Shown here: positions 40,248-51,963 of the stretch, piece by piece
Layout of the letters: each line of letters opens with the position of its first letter
How positions within the stretch are numbered: the stretch's first letter is position 1
Origin: Tiliqua scincoides
Taxonomy: Eukaryota > Chordata > Lepidosauria > Squamata > Scincidae
Assembly (NCBI RefSeq): GCF_035046505.1
Contig: NC_089823.1
Span: 6,405,267 to 6,469,266, forward strand
DNA length: 64,000 bases
Direction: 5' to 3'
Translations under genes and position numbers: made by a program
The notes under the pieces: model-generated
Told to the model about the DNA's origin: nothing
What the model saw: only the letters and a program-made list of their open reading frames with translations
The model's database searches: none

Positions 40248-40608
40248 CAGGGGTGCTCAAACTTTCAACTTTAGGGATGCTGAACCTTTAACAAGTGTAT
40301 AGGAGAGAGAATTGCAGCAGGTGCAACTTGTCATCCCACAGATGACAAGCTGCACCTGCTGAAATTCTCTCTTCTATACATAAGGACAGCCCCACTGGAT
40401 CAGGCCATAGGCCCATCTAGTCCAGCTTCCTGTATCTCACAGCGGCCCACCAAATGCCCCAGGGAGCACACCAGATAACAAGAGACCTCATCCTGGTGCC
40501 CTCCCTTGCATCTGGCCTTCTGACATAGCCCATTTCTAAAATCAGGAGAAATTTTAGACACTTGTTAAAGGTCCAGCATCCCTAAAGTTGAAAGTTTGAG
40601 CACCCCTG
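40248..40608. mobile_element. Palindromic hAT MITE interrupted by CR1
   Basis: Ends CAGGGGTGCTCAAACTTTC and GAAAGTTTGAGCACCCCTG are perfect inverted repeats and the arms continue (ACTTTAGGGATGCTG, CCTTTAACAAGTGT). Flanks CAGTAGAG (40240-40247) and CAGTAAAG (40609-40616) match at 7 of 8. A CR1 3' end (40378-40548, minus) lies within. Confidence 0.88.
40378..40548 (-). mobile_element. CR1 LINE 3' end inside the hAT MITE
   Basis: CCCCACTGGATCAGGCCATA through TTTCTAAAATCAGGAG in minus orientation, a short, 5' truncated insertion. Confidence 0.85.
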
Positions 40609-40749
40609 CAGTAAAGGAATCCCATGGGGCCAGGGGAGGGCAATGTGGATAGCAGAGATGGATGTCATCCCCTGCACCGTTCGCTCTGGTAGCAAGAGCC
40701 CCAGCAGCCACCCAGGAGACGAGGCAGCACTCATTACATTCATTTATTT

Positions 40750-41111
40750 CAGCGTTTCCCAAACTGTGAGTCACGACCCACTTGGTGGGTCGCAGTCTGA
40801 GGCAGATGGGTCATGAGTTGAGAATGCCCACCTTGCCTCCATCTGATTCCAAATTGGAGCCAAATGTGTGTGCACTTGGAGGCTACTTCTGAATGGTGAC
40901 CCACCTCCGGAAGCCACTCCTGTATCTCACTGGGACCAGGCTGGCCTTCAGAGCCCTCCACAGGCCATGGAATGTGTCTGGAGGTGACTTCAGTGTCACT
41001 TGTGGTTTCGTGAAGGCAACTTCTGGTTGCGTCCAGAAGCTTGTTTTGGGTTGTGATGGCACTGCTGGAAGCCAGAGTGGGTCGTGGCTCCGGTAACTTT
41101 GAGAACCACTG
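40750..41111. mobile_element. hAT (Charlie-like) element
   Basis: Ends CAGCGTTTCCCAAACTGTG and TAACTTTGAGAACCACTG, flanks ATTTATTT (40742-40749) and ATCTATTT (41112-41119), 7 of 8 identical. Contains GGGTCGCAGTCTGAGG-type Charlie text. Confidence 0.8.
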
Positions 41112-41824
41112 ATCTATTTTAAAGCAAGATGCAGTGCTGCTGCAGCAACCAGAGGTTGAGGGGCCCTTGGGAGCACACAGGTGGATGGGTGGGCATATTT
41201 AGCAGCACTGCAAAGAGAGTGACTGCCTACTGCAGCTGCTTTGTCTGCTCAGAGCCTCATGCGCTCCTTGCCCTGGCTTCTCCCTGTGGCTTTCAAGGGC
41301 TTGCTTCCTGGCTCCAGCAGGCCCAGCCTGCCAGTGAATGTGGGACTGAGCTGGAGGCTACAGATAGATTTTGGTAAATATCAGGAGAGGGAACCAGAGC
41401 AGGCCATTCTCCTTAGTCTCCCAGCTTGCCACTGGGCGATCACAGCATAAGCTGGTAGCTTGGGAGGGATGCAACTCCCTGTTCAGCTCATTCTGCTCTA
41501 ATACAACTCTAAACTGGCTCCAAAAATCACATAATCATAGATGAAGGGAAATAGATTTTCAAACTTGATCTACATTTTCCCTCAATTTTTTTCCACTTGG
41601 GAAACAGGTTGAAGCCTGGGCTGGACTCTGCTCCCCCCCCCCAAAAAAAAACAACTTCTGGGCCCTAATAAAGTATGCAGACACACACACACACACACCT
41701 AAAGTTTCATTTCTCCAGGCCAACTCTACTTGGCCAACTCTACTTCCTCTCAAGTTCAGTGTGATTGTGAAAACCAAGCAGGATTGCAGACAAACAATTA
41801 TTAGGGAAATAGTAGGATGTCAAG
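41112..41824. other. Intergenic stretch
   Basis: A C-run, an A-run and a CA repeat lie between 41632 and 41700. No gene recognised. Confidence 0.4.
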
Positions 41825-42100
41825 AGGGGCAGTGGCTGAGTGGTTAAAGGCACTAGAATGTTGGCTGGAAGGTTGCAGCCGAAGAGTTTGAGACCCTGGT
41901 GCTACGGAACAGTGTGAGCTCCTGCTCCTGGCCTCAGCTCCTGCCAACCTAGCAGATTGAAAGCACGCAATCCAAGGAGATAAATAGGCACCACTTCGGT
42001 GGGAAGGTAAGAGTGCTCCGTGTGCTTTGGCCTTTAGTCATGCTGGCCACATGACCGCAGAAGATGTCTTGGAGAACGCTGATCTCGGGGTTCACTGCAT
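41825..42100 (+). mobile_element. Sauria SINE
   Basis: tRNA-like head (GGGCAGTGGCTGAGTGGTTA), then CGGAACAGTGTGAGCTCC, CTGCCAACCTAGCAG, TTGAAAGCACG, GGCACCACTTCGGTGGGAAGG and TGCTGGCCACATGACC, the body order I know for Sauria SINEs, whose 3' end derives from BovB. This family is restricted to squamates, so it fixes the host group. Confidence 0.85.
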
Positions 42101-42191
42101 CATCCTGACTGGTGCTAGCCCCAACTTGACAGCAATGATAGCAAAGAACAGTCCAGATTCCAGCAAAGAATAACGGGCAATTTTGAAATGT

Positions 42192-42197
42192 TTTATT
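42192..42197 (-). promoter_or_regulatory. Poly(A) signal candidate for the left KRAB-ZNF copy
   Basis: AATAAA on the minus strand about 160 bases after the last in-frame stop of the zinc-finger exon. Confidence 0.4.
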
Positions 42198-42352
42198 TTT
42201 TGAAAAACAAGAAGCAAAATTCTTCACCTGCATTTCAAATGACCACTGAAGAGGCAGCAAGATGTTTCCGAACCAAAATTCTCTGATGCAAACAAGGGAC
42301 TCAACAGCTGATGCCCAACTGAGCAAAGTCATTTTAACACCCCTGAACTGTA

Positions 42353-43180
<828 letters not shown>

Positions 43181-43966
43181 CTGTTGAAATAAGAAAAAAA
43201 ATCCTGTAAGTGACCAAAGGAAAAAAACATAGTAGTTGGGGAGGTGTGTTGTCCCTGACCCCCACCCCTAATTAAGGAAGAGTAGAGTTTCTAATAGGAA
43301 TCCGTGAAGCATGGCCGCAGCTTTCTAAGTTCCCCCTCATCGCTGGTGTAAGGATCCACACCAGACAGTAGAAAGCGGAGCCCTCAGCCTTGCATCCTGC
43401 CACTACCACCTAGTTACTGACAATGACTGAAACCCTTATACTGGGGTGTGCTGTACAGGAGCGTATTGCCCGGCTCCTTTCCAGCCCAGAACCCTGTCAC
43501 CTAGTCTAGGTTCCTGTCGCCTAGTCTTCCTGTCACCCGGGCAACTAGGAATCCTGCCTGGGGAGAGACTCAAGTAGTCTCATGACCCGCTTGTGGTCCA
43601 ACTATGGGCAAGAATGCTCCCTGTGGGGTTAGTGACTTGTCTGTAGCTGTACGCCACTTGATTGTCTAGGTGTCCTAGATCGGGGCTCGATGACTAAATG
43701 GGTTCAGGGGGAGCAGCAGAACCTCCCTGATAGCTTGGTAGGCACAAGGAGAAAGCGATCACTGCTTGTGATAGCCAAAAGGCTGGAGCCTGGTGTTCCT
43801 CCTCCCTCTCCTGGCTCTCCCCCTGCTGCTGGCCTTGGAGCCTGTCTCCACCTTGCCTTGAGCTCCCCTCCCGCCCTGCAAGCCTGTTTCCTCCAGGTTT
43901 CCCCCAGGTAAGTCAGGGGGACCCTCACACACACATATACTTATGCAAAAACAGGAAAACAAAGCG

Positions 43967-44657
43967 TTAAGCTTTGGAGCCATCGAAGACAACAGTACCC
44001 TTCATGTCCTTGTGAAAGGATCTGATGATGCTGAGGAGCCTGGGTGGACATCCAATCTTGGGGAGGATCTTGAAGAGGCCGTCCCTGCTGACCAGGTCGA
44101 AAGCCTTCGTGAGATCTATGAAGGCTATAAAGAGTGGCTGTCGTTGTTCCCTGCATTTCTCCTGCAGTTGTCTAAGAGAGAATACCATATCAGTGGTGGA
44201 CCTGTTGGCTTGGAATCTGCACTGCGATTCTGGATAAATGCTCTCTGCAAGTACCTGGAGCCTCTTTAGTGCAACTCGGGCAAACAGCTTTCCTACATCT
44301 CCTAAGGAGGGAGATGCCAGGGTAGTTGTTGCAGTCACCCCTGTTGCCTTTGTTCTTGTACAGTGTGATGATGTTTGCATCCCTCATGTCTTGAGGTACT
44401 CCACCTTCTCTCCAGCAGAGACAGAGGATTTCATGCAGCTCAGTGACGATGATCTCTTTGCAGCACTTTAGGACTTCAGCAGGGGTGCTGTCTTTCCCAG
44501 GTGCCTTGCCAAAGGCAAGGGAGTCCAGGGCCACGTGAAGTTCTTCTAGGGTTGGTTCACTGTCAAGCTCTTCCAGCACAGGCAGGCACTCAATGTTGTT
44601 CAGCGCTTCTTCGGTGACTACATTTTCTCTGGAATATAGCTCAGAGTAGTGCTGCAC
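43967..44657 (-). mobile_element. LINE reverse-transcriptase fragment
   Basis: Minus-strand frames give FGKAPGKDSTPAEVLKC, PQDMRDANIITLYKNKGNR, DCNNYPGISLL, then QCRFQANRSTTDMVFSLRQL, IAFIDLTKAFDLVSRDGLF and KIGCPPRLLSIIRSFH: conserved reverse-transcriptase blocks of a non-LTR element. The two halves are in different frames, so it is dead. Probably the same family as the CCHH-tail 3' ends. It sits in the left KRAB-ZNF copy's intron and is absent from the right copy. Confidence 0.85.
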
Positions 44658-45688
44658 CCAGAACTTTTGATAGAAATGAGATATTTCACTCTGGTTTTTT
44701 CATTGCATTCTCAGATAAATTCTGCATCCAACGGTATATAACACAAGGGTGGTATTCCTAACCAACACGATTTTAGCGTGTCACTCACCAGTTTGCGTCA
44801 CCCCCCTTGCGCATCACCTGATGTGGCTTATCTTCACACTGGGTCAAATGAGCTGTGTAAGCAGATGAGGTCATGCATGAAATGTGTTTCTTCCACATGC
44901 CTGGCCTGATTGGTAGAGTCAGGGCAGGAAGGGGGGGTTGAATGCTCTGGCAACTGAAAGTGTGGCCTTCCTAGGCCTCTGAGCCTTCTGCCATCATTCC
45001 AGTGTCAAAGTCATGCTACTGGTCTGAGAGAACCATAGAACCAGAATCAGAGAACCAGAATCAGAGAACACGGGAATCGAACAATCAATCTCCATCACTT
45101 GCAAATACTTCTGAGAGCCATCCACAAACTACAATTCCCAGGATCCTATAAGGAGAGCCATCAAAGCACTACACTGATAGAAGTCTGCAGTATTTTCCTC
45201 CTTCTCCATTTTGTACTCCAACCCCTTCCTCAAGGAAAGACATTTTTCATCCCTGTTCATTCCACATGAGGAAGTTCCAAATTCCCCAGAGACATCTGTC
45301 CTCCGCTGCTCTCCCATCGGAGCTCTCAATGCCCCTTCACTGTTTATGGAGGAATACTTACACTGTTCCTGTCTTGGGCATGTCCTGCACACAGAAGGAG
45401 AACCCAAACACAGGGGGGAGCACCCTCTAAAACACACCCACCTCCTCCAAAGGGCAGCCAAGGGACTTCCATCTCATTTATGGCACCATGTCCCAGGCTA
45501 GGGCTACCTAGATCTATCCAGCAAGAGACCCAGATCTGGGCTTGTCAGAAAGGGAGGGTCCATCAGGTGTAGCTGCAGCAATGCCCAGGTCATACAGCCT
45601 GGTCAACAACTCCCCTTAGCAACATTCAAAGGAGCCAAGGTTCCAACCTGGGGCATCTATCAATGAACAGTCAAAGGATCCTCCTTAC

Positions 45689-45815
45689 CTACAAAGATTA
45701 CATTGTCATGATTGTCCATCATGACTTCTTCATAGAGTTGCCTCTGGTATGGACTCAGGAGAGCCCACTCTTCACTGCTGAAATGCAGAGCTACCTCTGC
45801 AAATGAAATTGGGCT
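45689..45815 (-). CDS. KRAB A-box exon, left copy
   Basis: 127 nt, phase 0 in and phase 1 out; acceptor TTTTTCTTGCAG, donor GTAAGG. Encodes SPISFAEVALHFSSEEWALL, then SPYQRQLYEEVM and MDNHDNVIFV. The V-x-x-x-F-S-x-E-E-W and L-Y-x-x-V-M core of KRAB A is present. Confidence 0.93.
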
Positions 45816-46464
45816 CTGCAAGAAAAAGGAGAAGTGTCCTATTAGCAACAGTTGACCTGCCTAGGCCAGGCCTGCAATCCAAAGGGAGAGGTGCTTCCAG
45901 TTCCAGCTTCCAAACTGACACCACAGCCCTGTACACACAAGCCCAAAAGTGAGCCCCACTGCTTCCAACGGGATGTATTCCCAGGAAAGAATATCCAGGA
46001 CTAAGAAACCTAGGCGTTGTGTAGCTGCTTTCACACATTATACTCCCCATCACTTCTCCCACTTTCCAAAACATGACCTCAGTTTTTGCTGCTCTGGTTG
46101 TGGTGGTGGCTTGTCCAAGTGGGTATCTGCCCATTGAAACCCCACACACTATATTACCAGCAGTGCTTTCTACAAACACATGTAACATGCAGACGCAAGA
46201 GAGAAAGCAATGGCGTGCAGGGATCACATGTTGACAATGACCAGTCTATGTACTTTGGCACGAGTTAAGGTGTACCAAAGTTTAATGAAAATGTTTAAGG
46301 ACCAAAATGGGGTTTCAACGGGGACTAACTATTCTGACACACTCACTCTTCAAGTATACAGGGGGGTTCCTACCACAAACTGGAATGTACAGTTGAGCAA
46401 TAAGGAAGACTGGCTAGAAGGAGGTGAAAACGAAAGGGAATGAGAGAAAAACTCCTTCGAAAGA

Positions 46465-47340
46465 GCTGTGCAGAGATGGGGAGAATGCAGGGGTTGGAGG
46501 TAGATCAGCTGGGCTTTCCGGAAGAACCCTGGAGAAGGAAGGGAAGACTTTGCAGTAGAGAAAAGGAGAACATCAGTGGCATTAGTAGGAAGGAAGAGAA
46601 CATTTTCTCTTCTGTCATTTGCAGCTAATGACTTTTTATGTAAGAACAAAGTGCTTCTTTCTGGCCATTGTCTGCTTAACAATGTCACATTCTGCTTAAT
46701 GATGTCACTTATGGCCCTCAGCAGGCACCATGAATGCTAACTTCGGCCCTCTGTATGAAACTGTTTGACATTCCTGGTCTATACTGAGGTGAAAAGGTTG
46801 CAGCTAGGAACGTTACAGGAGGAGAAGCCAAGCTGCAAATCCCCCTTACCTGGCCTGAGTGAGATGGGGAGGTGCAGAGATGGGGAGAATGCAGGGGCAG
46901 AAGGGATGGAGGTAGATCAGCTGGGTTTTCTGGAGGAACCCTGGAGAAGGAAGGGAAAACCTTGGGGTACAGGGAAAGGAGAACGACAAGGGGGTTAGTA
47001 GGAAGGAGGCACAGTGCAGATAGCCCAGACTGAGGCAAAAAAAGCTGCGGCTGGGAACAATACAGGAGGAGAAGCCAAGCTGCAAATCCCCCTTACCTGG
47101 CCTGAGTGAGATGAGGAAGTGCAGAGATGGGGAGAATGCAGGGGGAGAAGGGATGGAGGTAGATCAGCTGGGCTTTACAGAAGAACCCTGGAGAAGGAAG
47201 GGAAGACCTTGGGGTACAGGGAAAGGAGAACATCAGTGGGATGAGTAGGAAGGAGGCATAGTACAGATAGCCCAGACTGAGGCAAAAAAGCTGCGGCTGG
47301 GAATGTTCCAGGAGAAGCCCCAGCTGCAAATCCCCCTTAC
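46465..47340 (-). repeat. Tandem ~245-bp repeat covering the exon-1 splice donor
   Basis: CCCCCTTACCTGGCCTGAGT recurs at about 46841, 47088 and 47332, spacing 247 and 244 bases, and each unit repeats GGAGGTAGATCAGCTGGG and the AGCCCAGACTGAGGCAAAAA block. A partial unit lies at 46465-46605. On the minus strand each unit starts with the CAGGTAAGG donor of exon 1; only the outermost keeps the ATG. Confidence 0.85.
46610..46780. mobile_element. Half of a hAT MITE
   Basis: TTCTGTCATTTGCAGCTAAT through CTGTATGAAACTGTTTGACA matches the right half of the element at 28686-29008. Confidence 0.65.
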
Positions 47341-47414
47341 CTGGCCTGAGTGAGCGGCAGCCATTTCCGTTCCCAAACAGGGTTTGGTTTCCTTGGATGT
47401 CGTTTCTCTGCTCT
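47341..47414 (-). CDS. First coding exon, left KRAB-ZNF copy
   Basis: Acceptor CTTCCTGACAG, 50 nt of 5'UTR, ATG at 47362-47364, eight codons MAAAHSGQ, donor GTAAGG. The mirror exon at 52688-52761 encodes the same peptide. Confidence 0.8.
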
Positions 47415-47626
47415 CTGTCAGGAAGAGAAAGGAGACCTGTGTGAGTTTTTAACCCTGTTCACCTGCTTCATGGGCCTGCTTGAATTCCTTGCCAGGGTTT
47501 AAGGTGATGGTTGCCCAGGGAGGTGGGAAGGGTCACAGAGGCTTCATGGCTACAAGCTGACTATCTTCAAATGGGGCTGTGTTCGTTTTTCTGCTTCCAA
47601 CGCTAGAAGCGCCAGAGCAGCATTCT

Positions 47627-47966
47627 CAGTGTTTGCCCTCCACTGTACCGCATCACACGGTCCACCTATTGGAAGTACCACAGGAAGTAACTGGCCATGA
47701 TATGATCACCAGTTACTTCCAGCTTGGAGCCCAGATGTGACGCAACAAACGCCAGTAAGAGGCTAGGGGTGGATGGGAGGGTTTTGTGAGCTCATGAACA
47801 GCACATGCTGGAGCTCTGTCCGCCGGGCCGAGCCTCCTAGCGCTGTCTGTTGCATTGTGTTGCTGTTCTTGCTGTCAGGTGGCAGGGGTCTAGAGGTCCT
47901 GTAGTACCACCAACCACCACCTCAAGTACCACCAGTGGTACAAGTCCCACTGGTCAAGAAACACTG
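47627..47966. mobile_element. hAT-type MITE in the left arm only
   Basis: Ends CAGTGTTTGCCCTCCAC and ACTGGTCAAGAAACACTG; same family as 29017-30104, reverse orientation, without the CR1 inserts. The right arm lacks it, so it came after the inverted duplication or was lost there. Confidence 0.65.
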
Positions 47967-48779
47967 CGCTAGAGGGCTGTTCTTTCCCCTCCTTCTAGCA
48001 CGCTAAGGTCCTGTTTGCTTTTCCTCTTCTAGCACGCTCGCCAAGCTAGCTGTTTTTCGTTTGAGCTTGTGGCTGGAAGACATGGTGGCCTCCATGCCTT
48101 TGGGGTCAATGACCAGACCCCATTTTGTCCTTTGTGAATAGAATTGCTAAAGAAACATGCTAGTGATTTCATTTCCAGCTCTTTTCTAACCAAAAAACGA
48201 AGGCAGCCGTAGTCTTAGTTAAGAGGAGGATTGGGAGAGCAGCTTGGCCTCTCTGCAGAAACCACAGGCGTTCCTGGGGGGGGGGGGGCAGATTAGGAGA
48301 AATATCCTGAGGCATAACCCAGGAGTGTGGTGGTGCAACCCCCTCCACGCCGCTGAGTTTTTTAAAAAACCAGCCTCTACAAGCCCCAGAAGGCCCGCTG
48401 GGACCTCCAGAAGACTGAAAACTAGAAATGACCTTCTTAGGTCTTTCAAAAGTCTCGAGTGTGGGTGGTGCAGGATGGGAGGGGAAGCAATATGGGTTTT
48501 TGGCCTTGAGTGGCACAGGGGCCAGGATCGCAACTGGCACTAAAGCTGGTGGAGGGGCAGCAATCACTCTGATACCTGGGAAACCAGAAGAGATCGTTTA
48601 AGAGGGGACGGAAGGTCCTTTCATCAGGTCCTTCACCAAAGGGAGGAGGATGGGAGCTTTGCCACTCTGCACTAACACTGGGGGGGGGTCCAGCAATCCC
48701 CCTGACATCTGGTTCATGAGAAGAGATGGTTCAATGGGTCAGGCAAAGGGGGGGGAAGTTCCTGTGGGGGGAATAAGAG

Positions 48780-49000
48780 CACAAAGGGGGTTACATCAGG
48801 TCCTTCAGCCGGCACCTGTGGCTGCCTGTCCAGCCAGGCCTCATTTCACAGGTGCAGGAGGAGAGTCTGGACCTGGCCATCCCTGGAGGGGCCTGGGAAT
48901 AGGACCCCCACACGGGGCTGCGTCAGGTCCTTCACCAGGTGCCTGTGGCTGCCAGTCCACCCTTGACAGTGCAGGAGGAGAGTCCAGCAGCCCTTCTCCC
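48780..49000. repeat. Minisatellite units, left arm
   Basis: Two units with CATCAGGTCCTTCA...CACCTGTGGCTGCC and GTGCAGGAGGAGAGTC, about 130 bases apart. They are the reverse complement of the array at 50880-51350. Confidence 0.7.
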
Positions 49001-49347
49001 TCCTGGCCTCCCCAGTGCAGAGCCCCAGGGCCATCTCCCCCGCAGCCCCCCAGGACCTGCCAGTTCCCTTCCTAGCTTGGCCGTTCTGCACACACCTGCT
49101 GCTCTCCAGCTGCCCCTCCCTGCCCACCTCCCTTCCTCCCTGGCTGGGCTCAGGCCCTCCTGAGGATGCCCTCCTTGAGCCAAGCCTGCATCAAGGCCTC
49201 ACGCTCCCTCTTCCAGGTTCAGAGTCCTGGTCACAACACGGCCTGCTGGGAAATGTAGTCCCTGGACCCAGCAGACCTCCAAACCTCATTCACAAATCTC
49301 TCCCCCCTCCCTCCTGCACAAGCTGCAACTCTAGTTAGGTCTCTCTT

Positions 49348-50141
49348 AAGAACATAAGAACAGCCCCACTGGATCAGGCCATAGGCCCATCTAGTCCAGC
49401 TTCCTGTATCTCACAGCGGCCCACCAAATGCCCCAGGGAGCACACCAGGTAACAAGAGACCTGCAAGGCCTCCTGGGAATTGTAGTTAAGAACATAAGAA
49501 GAGCCCCACTGCATCAGGCCATAGGCCCATCTAGTCCAGCTTCCTGTATCTCACAGCGGCCCACCAAATGCCCCAGGGAGCACACCAGGTAACAAGAGAC
49601 CTGCAAGGCTTCCTGGGAATTGTAGTTAAGAACATAAGAACAACCCCACTGGATCAGGCCATAGGCCCATCTAGTCCAGCTTCCTGTATCTCACAGTGGC
49701 CCACCAAATGCCCCAGGGAGCACACCAGATAACAAGAGACCTGCAAGGCTTCCTGGGAATTGTAGTTAAGAACATAAGAACAGCCCCACTGGATCAGGCC
49801 ATAGGCCCATCTAGTCCAGCTTCCTGTATCTCACAGCGGCCCACCAAATGCCCCAGGGAGCACACCAGATAACAAGAGACCTGGATCCTGGTGCCCTCCC
49901 TTGCATCTGGCATTCTGACATAGCCCATTTCTAAAATCAGGAGGTTGCGCACACACATCATGGCTTGTACCCCATAATGGATTTTTCCTCCAGAAACTTG
50001 TCCAATCCCCTTTTAAAGGCGTCCAGGCCAGTCGCCGTCACCACATCCTGTGGCAAGGAGTTCCACAGACCAACCACACGCCGAGTAAAGAAATATTTTC
50101 TCTTGTCTGTCCTAACTCTCCCAACACTCAATTTTAGTGGG
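49348..50141 (-). repeat. Four-unit 140-bp tandem array of CR1 3' ends
   Basis: TTAAGAACATAAGAA begins units at about 49346, 49486, 49626 and 49766, exactly 140 bases apart. Each unit has ~110 bases of CR1 3' end plus ~30 bases ending CTGGGAATTGTAGTTAAG. Only the last runs on into CR1 3'UTR and reverse-transcriptase text, to 50141. The array is in the palindrome spacer. Confidence 0.93.
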
Positions 50142-50761
50142 TTTCCAGGAGCAGCAATGGGGGGGGGGGTGACAGAGAGCGAAGCCCCCCCCCCCCATTC
50201 CATATACTGGCCACCTGAGCACTGATGGGTCACTGACAACCAAGGCCAATACCATCCTTGGAGGTCATGGTGTTTCACAGCGGAAGGAATTCGTTGCCAG
50301 CGGACTGCAACGGGGCAGGCTGTGCTGGGCACCCACTCCCAGGAGGAAAGCCCTATCAGGCACCCAGCGGGGTGGGCAAATGCACAAAGAACGGTTGCTG
50401 CTCTCCCAGTGCACAGGTGGCCAGAATATGAGATGGGGGCCTTGCTCTCTGTCATCCCCCCCCCCCAATTGCTGCTTCTGGAAACCTCTAGCAAGATGTC
50501 AGGGGAAAGCCGGGGCTGAATGGGACCGGGGCTGGCCAAGGGCTTTCTTGCACACGAACTCTGCAGCCCCGCCTAGGAAATCCCCTGTAAAAGACAGACG
50601 TGAGTAGAAATGAATCCTGAGTCTGGCCGCAAACTCCAAGATCCCCTTGCCGGGGGGGGGGGGGAATGCTTTGGTACTTATGGTCTCATCAAAGACAGCA
50701 GCGGTTTGTGGGGGGGGGGGAAGAGAGTTTAATGTAGTTCATGTTGATGAGAGTTGTCAGT
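50142..50761. other. Rest of the palindrome spacer
   Basis: Several long G and C runs (about 50159, 50186, 50457, 50653 and 50709). No gene recognised. Confidence 0.45.
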
Positions 50762-50879
50762 TTGGGTCCCCTGGGACCAGGGACTACATTTCCCAGCAGG
50801 CCCTGCTGTGGCCTGGACTCTGAGCCTGGAAGGGTGAGCAGCCGGCCTTGAGTCTCCTCTTGCACCCCTTAAGTGATGC

Positions 50880-51350
50880 CTGTGCTAGACTGGGAATCCA
50901 TTTGTCTGGTGAAGGACTAGATGCAGCCCCTTTGGGGGGTCCTGTTCCCAGGCCCCTCCAGTGATGGCCAGGCCCAGGCTCTCCTCCTGCACTCATGCTG
51001 TGCTGGACTGGTGGCCACTGGGGCCTGCTTAGGGACCAGATGCAGTGCCTTTGGGGGTCTGGGCCCTTCACCCCTCCAGTAATCGCCAGGCCCAGACTGT
51101 CCTCCTACACCCGTGGAGTGGGGCCTGTACTGTAGTGGCAGCCACTGGGGCCTGGTGAAGGACCTGATGCAGCCCCTTTGGGGGTCCTGTTCCCAGGCCC
51201 CTCCAGTGATGGCCAAGCCCAGACTCTCCTCCTGCACTCATGCTGTGCTGGACTGGTGGCCACTGGGGCCTGCTTAGGGACCAGATGCAGTCACTTGGGG
51301 GATCCTGCTCCTAGGCCCCTCCAGTGATGGCCAGGCTCAGGCGCTCCTCC
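50880..51350. repeat. ~120-bp minisatellite, four units
   Basis: CCCCTCCAGTGATGGCC or close variants recur at about 50954, 51074, 51198 and 51315, with GGACCAGATGCAG and GGCCACTGGGGCCTG between. Spacing 117-124 bases. Confidence 0.88.
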
Positions 51351-51496
51351 TGCCCCATTGAAAGAGCACTTTTGCCTCTTATTCTCTCCACCTTGAGTTT
51401 TAGCCCCTCTGCCATGCCTGACCCATTAAACCATCTGTTCTCAAGAGCTAGATATTAGGGTGATTGCTGCCTTCCCCAGTGCCGGTTGCACTAGGA

Positions 51497-51963
51497 CAAG
51501 GGTGCCCAAACCCCGGCCCGGGGGCCACTTGCGGCCCTCGAGGCCTCTCAATGCAGCCCTCAGGGACACCCCAGTCTCCAATGAGCCTCTGGCCCTCCGG
51601 AGATTTGTTGAAGCCTGCACTGGTCCGACGCAACTTCTCTCAGTGTGAGGGCGACTGTTTGACCTCTCGTGTGAGCTGTGGGATGACAGCTCCCTCCACT
51701 GCTTGCTGTTTCACGTCTGTGATGCAGCAGTGGCAGCAAAGGAAAAGCCGGCCTTGCTTTGTGCAAGGCCTTTTATAGGCATTGAGCTATTGCAAGACCT
51801 TCATTCATTCATATAAGTTCATCTTTAATATATTCATTTATGTAAACTTATGCAAATTTATTCAAATTTTAAATGTAAATTAATTCTTTTTTTCCCGCTC
51901 GGCCCCCAACACAGTGTCAGAGAGCTGATGTGGCCCTCCTGCCAAAAACTTTGGACACCCCTG
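51497..51963. mobile_element. hAT-type element with perfect 8-bp target duplication
   Basis: Ends CAAGGGTGCCCAAACCC and AAACTTTGGACACCCCTG, flanked by CACTAGGA on both sides (51489-51496 and 51964-51971). The interior has GGGGGCCACTTGCGGCCCTC and an AT-rich stretch. No transposase frame; non-autonomous. Confidence 0.92.

Noticed and set aside
46846-47329. Two similar ~78-codon minus-strand frames with Leu/Phe-rich products
   Set aside because: They are the tandem ~245-bp intron units read through, not separate genes.
50917-51237. 106-codon repeat protein on the minus strand
   Set aside because: Product of the minisatellite only; no start context or splice sites.
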